Assembly (NCBI GenBank): GCA_025363475.1
Contig: JANYDS010000009.1
Span: 1-32,643 of the forward strand
Origin: Terriglobia bacterium
GTDB taxonomy: Bacteria; Acidobacteriota; Terriglobia; Bryobacterales; Bryobacteraceae
Reading direction: 5' to 3'
DNA: 32,643 nt
In this document: piece after piece, positions 1 through 13,546 of the stretch
How the letters are laid out: every line of letters begins with the position of its first letter
Numbering within the stretch: the stretch's first letter is position 1
Position numbers and translations under genes: made by a program
The notes under the pieces: generated by a model
Seen by the model: only the letters and a program-made list of their open reading frames with translations
Told to the model about the DNA's origin: nothing
Databases searched by the model: none

Positions 1-423
<423 letters not shown>

Positions 424-1012
424 ATTGGTGAGAATTGTCGTCCCGCTTGAACTCAAAACTTACTTGACGAAGTAAATTAGTGCATCCAATCAGATTGTCA
501 AAGATCTGTACCGGTTTTCCGTTACCCCCTTGCGGGCGCAATTGAGACCGGCAGGCCTCGAAACTTGTCGAATTCCCCCGCCTTTCGGCATCGCGCTTTG
601 TTTCCAACAGCGCAAGAGTGTCTTACACTCAGGTTGTTTCGTAATAATTAAGTTCTTGGAAGAGCTTCTTCTTAAAAAGGGCTTCTTCTTGAAAGAACTT
701 TGAGGAAGGTTGTTACCACTGCAGAAAAAACAGCTTGTTCCCTTGCCTTACGTTTGAGTCTTGTTTATTTTTACCACAAGCGACACCGGGATAGCAACCG
801 GTTTCTTTCAGCCGGTTCAACTTCTTATTCCGGGTCAGCCCGGCGAGTCAGACTCTGTTTCCCTCGCCTCAACAAAGTTAGCATGTGCGGTTAGTGGTTT
901 GCAAGGGGTTTGAAACATTTTCTTTGCCAGAGGCTCCGCGTCCCGCTTTGGAACGCTTCGCCCCCTCTGGCTGCGAATTTTCCTGCGCTCCCGCACTCAC
1001 TCGGTAACACCC
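424..1012 (-). other. rRNA leader / gene-free stretch upstream of 16S
   Basis: No coding gene is supported here. On the minus strand it would be the rrn promoter and leader region. Visible structure: an inverted repeat AAGTTCTT (650-657) / AAGAACTT (693-700) that encloses two direct copies of GCTTCTTCTT (664-673 and 681-690); a small hairpin GAGTG-TCTTA-CACTC (616-630); and an inverted repeat AACCGG (796-801) / CCGGTT (812-817). The first could be a leader processing or antitermination structure. I could not pick a convincing -35/-10 pair. Confidence 0.5.
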
Positions 1013-1453
1013 TTGAAGTTACTGCTAGTAGCGGCTGCCGCGTTCGCTTTGTCCCCCGCAGCCCAGGGAGATCTGTTGCGGATCCCTGCTCCGAATCCTT
1101 TACCTCCGACTGTGTCCATACCTAGTCCGCTGACTTCGCCCGACTATACCTACGCTCCGACTGCCGTTGATGCGATTTTTGCTGATGCGCTACGCTCTTC
1201 TTCCCCGGCGGAGCCAGAATTTTCGCTGGATATTGAGCAAAACACGGTGGTGCGGGACGAGTCCCGGACCCTAACAAGTGCGCTTCTGGGTCTGACGCTT
1301 TATATGCCTGAGCCCTCCGCTGTTGCCATGCTTGGTTTGGGAATGGCATTTGTGATTGTCGGAAAGACGAGTAAACGCAGCCTCCGGCGGCAGCGGCACC
1401 TGAGTGAACTGCGGCGCAGGGTGAAGACCGAACATCGGATGATGGCTGCTTAG
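1013..1453 (+). CDS. PEP-CTERM-like exported protein
   Basis: Small exported protein of 146 residues, starting at TTG (no better start is seen and no strong ribosome site). Residues 1-19 form a signal peptide with likely cleavage near A-Q-G/D. The middle is Pro/Ser-rich and without a known fold. The C-terminus has the tripartite layout of PEP-CTERM sorting signals: Pro-Glu-Pro at 99-101, a hydrophobic helix at about 102-117, then an Arg/Lys-rich stretch (119-137). In known systems this tail is cut and processed by an exosortase in bacteria that make exopolysaccharide. The tail here runs longer than usual after the basic patch, so it could also be a plain membrane anchor. No exosortase gene is in the window. 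The gene stands alone between the rRNA leader and a convergent HMA gene. Confidence 0.6.
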   Translation: MKLLLVAAAAFALSPAAQGDLLRIPAPNPLPPTVSIPSPLTSPDYTYAPTAVDAIFADALRSSSPAEPEFSLDIEQNTVVRDESRTLTSALLGLTLYMPEPSAVAMLGLGMAFVIVGKTSKRSLRRQRHLSELRRRVKTEHRMMAA

Positions 1454-1502
1454 CAGGCCGACGGGGGTGTCGGTCGACTGATCGGTGGGACCCGCCCTCC
1501 CT

Positions 1503-1982
1503 CTACTTAACTTCGCTGACTTTGAGTGGCACGTCCGCTTTCAGGTCTTTCGCCGGCATCATGACGCCCTGAAGGCTGACCGTTTTGCCCAGCCGCGCTG
1601 TAATTGCACTCGACACACCAGTAAGCGCGACCATGTCCGCAGTCCCGGAGACTTTCAGTTGCAACCGCCCCTGCACACTGGCCAGTTCGCCGCGCACCAG
1701 CACAGACGCCGCGTTCGGCGTATACCCCTTCTTATGGAGCACCTGCCACAACTGCGCCACCAAGGTTTTATTCCCCGGCTTGAGTTTCACCGTGGCGAGC
1801 GCCTTGTTCAGGCTCACGTCCACCGTCTCCACGCCAGGCAGTTTACTGATGGCCACATGCACGATGTTGGCACAAGTCATTCAATCCATTCCGTAAATGG
1901 AAAGGTCGACCTGCAACAACTCCGCCCGGCTGGGCAGTGTAACCGCAAACAGAAACAGCGCAATGCGTGTAATTCTTCGCAT
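1503..1982 (-). CDS. Periplasmic HMA metal-binding protein, candidate selenoprotein (UxxC)
   Basis: Read through an in-frame TGA, this gives a 159-residue protein. Residues 1-20 are a signal peptide (MRRITRIALFLF..., cleavage after PSRA). A heavy-metal-associated (HMA) fold follows: strand LLQVDLSIYGMD, TGA at codon 34 (1881-1883), Met-Thr-Cys37, a helix ending KLPGV, then strands VETVDVSLNKALATVKLKPG. HMA proteins carry GMxCxxC here, so the TGA takes the place of the first metal-binding Cys. Residues ~95-159 form a second beta-rich region I do not recognise. The frame is open for 125 codons after TGA. The start ATG overlaps the stop of the TonB-receptor remnant (TGATG), so the two were probably translationally coupled. 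HMA domains bind soft metals such as Cu or Hg. If TGA is not decoded as selenocysteine the gene is a nonsense-mutated pseudogene. Confidence 0.6.
1845..1877 (-). promoter_or_regulatory. SECIS-like stem-loop just after the in-frame TGA
   Basis: Minus-strand RNA downstream of the TGA can fold as follows: GCCA (1871-1868) with TGGC (1855-1852), one bulged A (1867), CAT (1866-1864) with ATG (1858-1856), and a five-base loop CGUGC (1863-1859). Outer pairs TG (1874-1873) with CA (1851-1850) and ACT (1877-1875) with AGT (1847-1845) lengthen it. The loop G is the 19th base after the TGA, the position of the first of the two critical loop G residues in E. coli fdhF. Bacterial selenocysteine insertion elements are short bulged stems with G in a small apical loop at about this distance. 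The bulged base is A, not the U of fdhF. The pairing was made by hand, without energy calculation. Confidence 0.45.
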
Positions 1983-2300
1983 CAAAAAACCCAGGCCAGA
2001 TTCAACGCCAGCCGGTAGCGCTCCTTTGCATAAAGCAAACCAACATCCCGGTATAGCGGAAACTGAATGCCGCCATCATTCGCCGGGCGTGAGGCCGGGG
2101 ATTTCGAACAGGCCTGAGTTGTCGGTAGTGGCGGTTCGGAGGCTGCCGGTTTCCGTGCTTTTCACCTGAATCCGGGCACCCGGAACTGCTTTGGTGCTGG
2201 GATCGGAAATGGTACCGCCCAACCGTGCCAGACTGCTCTGGCCATGAAGCAATGCGGTGGCAATCAGGGCGATGGAAATAGTCAGCGAAACCCTTGTCAT
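1982..2300 (-). pseudogene. TonB-dependent receptor remnant (internal deletion)
   Basis: The first 74 codons (2300 to 2076) encode a signal peptide followed by a carboxypeptidase-regulatory-like beta-sandwich start (ARLGGTISDPSTKAVPGARI, then TDNSGLFEIPGLTPGE), the usual N-terminus of acidobacterial TonB-dependent receptors. It then meets TGA. From about 2077 another frame gives IQFPLYRDVGLLYAKERYRL then ALNLAWVF before a stop, which looks like the last strand of an outer-membrane barrel ending in an aromatic residue. A receptor of this class normally has around 1000 residues, so most of the gene has been lost and the ends joined out of frame. The 3' end overlaps the start of the HMA gene by TGATG, suggesting the intact receptor and HMA protein once formed one operon. 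Confidence 0.6.
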
Positions 2301-2348
2301 GCACGCATGACAGGGCTATTGGGCCGCTCACCCAATACTGCAAAACTA

Positions 2349-2450
2349 CTAGATAAGGCTGTAGCGTGCGTGTTCCTGCTCATAATTGAGTCCCCATCCG
2401 AAGTAATCTTCATAATCTGACAGCGCACGCTTTTCCCTACGGGACAACAA
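2349..2450 (-). CDS. Possible 33-residue charged peptide or gene fragment
   Basis: An open frame starting at TTG (2450) encodes a highly charged, aromatic-rich peptide (REKRALSDYEDYFGWGLNYE..., ending HARYSLI). It looks protein-like but is short, has no recognised family and no clear ribosome site. It could be a small gene upstream of the receptor remnant, a fragment of a lost gene, or chance. Confidence 0.15.
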   Translation of the reverse strand: MLSRREKRALSDYEDYFGWGLNYEQEHARYSLI

Positions 2451-2514
2451 TTTTTACAACTGTTTTACGTTCCGTTCACCGCAAAGTTCATGCGATCACC
2501 CATCCTTGATAGGT

Positions 2515-3840
2515 ATGGTCCCATTTCGTACATTATTGCTTTCCACAGGTCTGCTGATCCTGGCTGCAAACACCTCATTTGCCCACAGTTACGGCCCGGC
2601 GGTCCGCGTTACCGCCGCTCCGGGAGATGACGCCCGGTCCTGCACGGCCTGCCACGCCGGCACGCTGAATTCAGGTGCCGGAAGCGTGAAAATTCTCTTG
2701 CAGAGCGGCACTGTATACGTGCCCGGCGTGAAACAGCGCGTCATCGTGCAGGTTTCTGACCCCGACCAGCTGCGCTGGGGTTTTGAACTCACTGCCCGGC
2801 TGAACAGCGATCTTGCCAAAGCGCCCGCCGGAGAATTCACCCCCGTCGACAACTTTACTCAGGTGATCTGCGAAGATGCCGGACCCAAACCCTGCCTATC
2901 CGGTGTTTCCTTCGTTCAACACACCACTGCCGGCACCCGCAATGGCACCCGCGGCGGCGCGGCCTTCGCTTTTGACTGGACTCCCCCCGGCACCAACGCC
3001 GGCCCAGTCACTTTCTACGCCTCCGGCAACGCCGCCAACGGCACGGGCACTTCAGCGGGAGACTTGATCTACACCTCCAGCGTTCAGCTCAACGCCATCA
3101 CAGCCGCTGCTCCCACCATTTCCGCCATAGTCAGTTCGGCCACCTCAGCCGTCGGAAACATGGCAGCGAATTCCTGGGTTACGGTTTATGGCACCAACCT
3201 CAGTGCTACTACAAGGCTTTGGAATGACAGCGACTTCGTCAACGGCGGCCTGCCCGTGACGCTTGACGGCGTCAGCATTGTCCTCACGGCGAACAACGCG
3301 CCGCGCCGGGGCTATGTCGGCTACGTCAGTCCCAATCAGGTTAATTTCCTCATCCCCAGCGACGCCGGCAGTGCCACCGTCCAGGTTCAGGTCAAGAATC
3401 CCGCAGGAATCAGCCCACAGGTACCGATGACGACTGCGGCGGGCAGCCACCAGCTCATCACCCTTGACGGCAAGTTTGTATACGCCGTACATGCTGACGG
3501 CACGCTGATCGGCAAGAGTGGTCTTCTGGCAGCCCCGAATGTTACCACCCCAGCGAACGCGGGTGAGGTCATTACTGTTTACGGAACAGGCATGGGCGCA
3601 ACCACGCCAGCTTTGATTTCGAGCCAGGTGCCAACAACCGCCAACAGTGTTGCAACTCTTCCTACGGCCACAATCGGCGGCAGTCCTGCGGTCATTTCCG
3701 CCGCACGTGTGATACCCGGAGCGCCTGGCGTCTACCAAGTAACTCTTCAGGTACCCGCGGGAACGCTTGCAGGTGACCAGCCCATTGTCTTTACCCTCGG
3801 AACCACAGGTTCTGTTCCGGTGCTAATCACAATTCGCTGA
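2515..3840 (+). CDS. Secreted protein with CxxCH N-terminal domain and Solibacter-type C-terminal domain
   Basis: Exported protein of 441 residues. ATG at 2515 is preferred because it directly begins the signal peptide (MVPFRTLLLSTGLLIL..., cleavage after SFA); an in-frame TTG at 2506 is the alternative. The mature N-terminus carries SCTACHAGT (C43, C46, H47), followed by a beta-rich module (SVKILLQSGTVYVPGVKQ, GFELTARL) resembling the choice-of-anchor V type found with such CxxCH motifs; one c-type haem or a metal site is possible. From about residue 203 (APTISAIVSSATSAVGNMAA, WVTVYGTNLS) to the end is the Ig-like C-terminal domain of the Solibacter paralogous family (TIGR03437-like), likely for surface display or secretion. 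Function unknown. It stands alone, with a terminator-like hairpin just downstream. Confidence 0.8.
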   Translation: MVPFRTLLLSTGLLILAANTSFAHSYGPAVRVTAAPGDDARSCTACHAGTLNSGAGSVKILLQSGTVYVPGVKQRVIVQVSDPDQLRWGFELTARLNSDLAKAPAGEFTPVDNFTQVICEDAGPKPCLSGVSFVQHTTAGTRNGTRGGAAFAFDWTPPGTNAGPVTFYASGNAANGTGTSAGDLIYTSSVQLNAITAAAPTISAIVSSATSAVGNMAANSWVTVYGTNLSATTRLWNDSDFVNGGLPVTLDGVSIVLTANNAPRRGYVGYVSPNQVNFLIPSDAGSATVQVQVKNPAGISPQVPMTTAAGSHQLITLDGKFVYAVHADGTLIGKSGLLAAPNVTTPANAGEVITVYGTGMGATTPALISSQVPTTANSVATLPTATIGGSPAVISAARVIPGAPGVYQVTLQVPAGTLAGDQPIVFTLGTTGSVPVLITIR

Positions 3841-3857
3841 TCCCGAAACCATTTAGA

Positions 3858-3884
3858 GGAGGGTCGGTGCTGCATTGACCCTCC
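3858..3884. terminator. Hairpin between convergent genes
   Basis: GGAGGGTC (3858-3865) and GACCCTCC (3877-3884) form a perfect 8-bp stem with an 11-base loop. It lies in the 60-base gap between the secreted protein gene and the convergent LysR gene. It lacks a clean T-run on either side, so it may be a bidirectional terminator or a transcript-end stabiliser. Confidence 0.5.
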
Positions 3885-3900
3885 CCGATTTATCCGCCGC

Positions 3901-4794
3901 TTAGGAATTTGCGCCGGGTCCGTCGACCGTGACCAATTTCAGAAATTCAAGCGCGGCCCGCGTAAGTTTTTTCTTCTTCCGATGAATCACGCCCGTGGGG
4001 CGAACCAAATCAGGCGCATGTAACGGAATCGAGACGATACGCCCCTGCTCCACTTCTGCAGCCATAGTCCGCTCCGGCAGGATGCTGATTCCGGAACCCA
4101 GCACTACCGCCTCTTTAATGGATTGAATATTGTCGAACTGCATCTCCGTTGAGATGGTGACGCCATTTTCGCGAAAAAAACGATCCAGCTCCCGCCGGAT
4201 CATGACCTCGTCATCGAAGGAGATAAAACTCTCTCCATCAAGGTCAGCGGGCATAAGCACTTCGCGACCGGCAAAACGGTGCGTGGGATAAACCGCAACC
4301 GCCATGCGCTCTTCACGCCACGGAATGATCGTCAACTCGCGGCGGTGTTCCGGATAGCTGATAAAGCCCAAATCAGCGGTGTCTTCGAGGATTGCCTGAT
4401 AGACCTTGTCCGGGCGCAGATATTCCACATGTAGCTGTGCACCAGGGCAGGCCGCCGCAAAATCATCCCGCAACCGGGACATTTCCGACAGCCCGATCGA
4501 ATAGATTGAAGCCACTCGAACCGTGCCTTCAATCTCAGATTTAATGGCATCAAGCGCCACCACAAAGTCTTCTTCACGGCGGAGCACATCGCGGCACAGA
4601 TGTTCGTAAAGTTTCCCTGCCACCGTCAAGCCCAGCGGACGGGTGGAACGATCCAGCAACTGTAGCCCTAACCGCTTTTCCAACTCCTGAATATGCTGCG
4701 TGGCTGCCGACTGGCTGATGCCATTTAAGACCGCCGCCCGACTCAGACTCCGGGCATGCGCCACATCCCGGAACAACTTGCAATCCGCAAACAT
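3901..4794 (-). CDS. LysR-family regulator, probable controller of glutamate synthase
   Basis: LysR-type transcription factor. ATG at 4794 gives 297 residues; a TTG 12 bases upstream is possible but unneeded. The winged helix-turn-helix is at residues ~1-60 (VAHARSLSRAAVLNGISQSA, LEKRLGLQLLDRS), followed by a LysR substrate-binding domain (GTVRVASIYSIGLSEM..., GSGISILPER). Family length is about 300. It is separated by one gene from gltBD. A 14-base box, AATCCTGATATTGC, occurs both upstream of this gene (4819-4832) and upstream of gltB (5529-5542), so I infer autoregulation and control of gltBD, as GltC does in Bacillus. The effector is unknown. It could instead control the secreted protein at 4921, which is divergent from it. 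Confidence 0.88.
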   Translation of the reverse strand: MFADCKLFRDVAHARSLSRAAVLNGISQSAATQHIQELEKRLGLQLLDRSTRPLGLTVAGKLYEHLCRDVLRREEDFVVALDAIKSEIEGTVRVASIYSIGLSEMSRLRDDFAAACPGAQLHVEYLRPDKVYQAILEDTADLGFISYPEHRRELTIIPWREERMAVAVYPTHRFAGREVLMPADLDGESFISFDDEVMIRRELDRFFRENGVTISTEMQFDNIQSIKEAVVLGSGISILPERTMAAEVEQGRIVSIPLHAPDLVRPTGVIHRKKKKLTRAALEFLKLVTVDGPGANS

Positions 4795-4816
4795 CACCAG
4801 ACCCAAAATAACATAA

Positions 4817-4864
4817 GCAATCCTGATATTGCCAGGGCCACACCATTTGCCTGTCTGATATTGC
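4817..4864. promoter_or_regulatory. Probable LysR operator, two half-similar boxes
   Basis: GCAATCCTGATATTGC at 4817-4832 is an interrupted palindrome (GCAAT/ATTGC), a LysR-type box. A related TCTGATATTGC lies at 4855-4864 (starting at C4855). Both lie in the divergent region between the regulator and the gene at 4921. The first is shared over 14 bases with the gltB promoter region. Confidence 0.55.
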
Positions 4865-4920
4865 TAATTTGATCTGAAATCGTACGTCGCGAGAGGCATG
4901 GCACGCATCGTTACAGGGTC

Positions 4921-5466
4921 ATGCGCTCTACTTTTCTTGCCTTCCCGCTGGCTATTTTCACGGCCTTGGCCGCTGAGCCGGCCTCCACCGCAAGTGAAGT
5001 CCAAGGCGCGCTGACTGGCCGGTGGGCGGGAACCCTCGAATACCGGGACTATTCCGAACCAGCGACGTCTGATAAGCGGGTCAAGCTGCCGACCTGGTTG
5101 ACCATAACTTCAGCAGAAGGCGCTTTGACGTTCCATTACATCTATGATGACGGGCCGGGGAAGACCATTACGGAGACTTCGCTCATTCGGATCGAACCCG
5201 CAGCTTCCCATTACACAGCCATGAATGAAAGCGGAAAAATCACGGAGAGCTGCGCCGTCGCGGGTTTGACTGACCTTCAGATGGGTCGCGGCGTCCTGAC
5301 GCTGACAGGTTCAGGTGAAGAGAACCATGCGCAGGTCTCCGTTCGCACCACCATTCGCGTCGGGCGCAATATCCTTGAAATTACACGGGAAACCGCCAGC
5401 CCCGGCCAGTCATTCACATTTCGCCATGCCTACACCTTGGTACGGCGCGACTCTGCTGCCGGTTGA
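4921..5466 (+). CDS. Secreted protein of unknown function, lipocalin-like beta-barrel
   Basis: 181-residue exported protein; signal peptide at residues 1-18 (MRSTFLAFPLAIFTALA). The mature part is almost all beta-strand with alternating hydrophobics, beginning GRWAGTLEYRDYSEP and later TIRVGRNILEITRE, reminiscent of small lipocalin-like or THAP4-like barrels that bind hydrophobic ligands. That resemblance is structural intuition, not a recognised family. It is divergent from the LysR gene and lies ahead of gltB with about 100 bases between, so it may share the LysR control. No catalytic motif is seen. Confidence 0.65.
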   Translation: MRSTFLAFPLAIFTALAAEPASTASEVQGALTGRWAGTLEYRDYSEPATSDKRVKLPTWLTITSAEGALTFHYIYDDGPGKTITETSLIRIEPAASHYTAMNESGKITESCAVAGLTDLQMGRGVLTLTGSGEENHAQVSVRTTIRVGRNILEITRETASPGQSFTFRHAYTLVRRDSAAG

Positions 5467-5526
5467 AACGCCGGAATCCAACACATCAGTATAAGTAAAC
5501 ACAATATTTCAAGACAGATACATTTT

Positions 5527-5567
5527 GAAATCCTGATATTGCGGAGTTCGGTTTACCCTGCTAATAT
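5527..5567 (+). promoter_or_regulatory. gltB promoter with LysR box overlapping -35
   Basis: The box GAAATCCTGATATTGC (5527-5542) shares 14 bases with the box next to the LysR gene. It overlaps a -35 candidate TTGCGG (5539-5544). A 17-base spacer then leads to a -10 candidate TAATAT (5562-5567), placing the start point about 15-20 bases ahead of the ATG at 5591. Box placement on the -35 fits LysR activation or repression. Confidence 0.55.
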
Positions 5568-5590
5568 TGGGTACCCGCGTCGGTGTACTT

Positions 5591-10228
<4,638 letters not shown>

Positions 10229-10230
10229 CG

Positions 10231-12665
<2,435 letters not shown>

Positions 12666-12673
12666 TTTTTCCG

Positions 12674-12724
12674 GTGGGGCGGTGGTTTTCTGCATCGGTT
12701 TCAAGCCAGCCGCCCCACTTTTCT
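12674..12724 (+). terminator. Intrinsic terminator after mdh
   Basis: GTGGGGCGG (12674-12682) pairs with CCGCCCCAC (12710-12718), a 9-bp GC-rich stem extendable inside by TGG/CCA, followed directly by TTTTCT. Confidence 0.8.
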
Positions 12725-12751
12725 GCTAAAACATAATCAGGGAGAAATGTC

Positions 12752-13546
12752 ATAGTTAAGTTTTGCGTGCTGGCCAGTGGCAGTACGGGAAATTCGGCGT
12801 TTCTGGCCACGTCGAAAACGCGCATCCTGATTGATGCCGGGCTCAGTGTCCGCGAACTCACGCGCCGTATGGCGGAAATTGGTGAGAAGCCGGAAGATCT
12901 GGACGCGGTGCTGATCACCCACGAGCATTCCGACCACATTGCCGGGCTGGTGCGGCTGGTCCGTGCGCGCCGCAGATTGAAAACCGGCAAACCGCTTTCT
13001 GTCTTTATCTCAAAACTCACCGCGCCCATGCTCGACTGGGAAGAAACCGAAGCTCCGCCCGTCGAACCGTTTCAGGCCGGATCCGGTTGGATGATCGGCA
13101 ATATCGTCATCCAGAGTTTCACGATTCCACACGATGCCATTGACCCCGTGGGTTTTTCGCTTCAAGCCGATGGTGTCAAAATCGGCATTGCGACCGACCT
13201 CGGCTACATGCCCGATTCCATCAAGATTCACCTCCGCCGGGTGCAGATGCTGTTGCTCGAATCGAATCACGATACCGAAATGCTGCGCGTAGGGCCGTAT
13301 CCCTGGAGCGTCAAACAGCGGGTGCTGGGGCGCAACGGGCACCTTTCGAACGCCCACACATGCGAATACCTCGAAAGCGACCTCGACAGCGGCATTCAGA
13401 CCCTGATCCTCGGACATTTGAGTGAGCACAATAACCACCCCGAAATCGTCCGCATGGGTGCTGCGCAGTCGCTGATGCAGCGCGGCCTCGCACCCCAGCT
13501 CGTGATCGCCGAACAGAAACGCCAAACTGAGGTTTTTGCCTTTTGA
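12752..13546 (+). CDS. WalJ/YycJ-type metallo-beta-lactamase-fold hydrolase
   Basis: MBL-fold hydrolase. The metal motif THEHSDHIAGL (HxHxDH) is at about residues 55-65, and a later His (TIPHDAIDPVGF) plus the C-terminal LGHLSEHNN follow the single-domain YycJ/WalJ pattern, a family linked to DNA or cell-wall upkeep. Family members begin MxFxxLASGSxGN. Here KFCVLASGSTGNS is preceded by GTT and, in the expected place, ATA at 12752. GGGAGA (12740-12745) is correctly spaced for that ATA and much too far from the first ordinary start (GTG at 12767, which would drop KFCV). I therefore use ATA as the start. Length from ATA is 264 residues. It overlaps purB by four bases. Confidence 0.85.
   Translation: MVKFCVLASGSTGNSAFLATSKTRILIDAGLSVRELTRRMAEIGEKPEDLDAVLITHEHSDHIAGLVRLVRARRRLKTGKPLSVFISKLTAPMLDWEETEAPPVEPFQAGSGWMIGNIVIQSFTIPHDAIDPVGFSLQADGVKIGIATDLGYMPDSIKIHLRRVQMLLLESNHDTEMLRVGPYPWSVKQRVLGRNGHLSNAHTCEYLESDLDSGIQTLILGHLSEHNNHPEIVRMGAAQSLMQRGLAPQLVIAEQKRQTEVFAF

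Noticed and set aside
1503-1880. Starting the HMA protein at the internal ATG at 1880
   Set aside because: This would lose the signal peptide and the first HMA strand, and leave half the metal motif. The upstream frame fits the family too well to be chance.
2076-2078. TGA in the TonB-receptor remnant as another selenocysteine codon
   Set aside because: After this TGA the same frame has no family resemblance, whereas another frame does. It is a deletion joint, not recoding.
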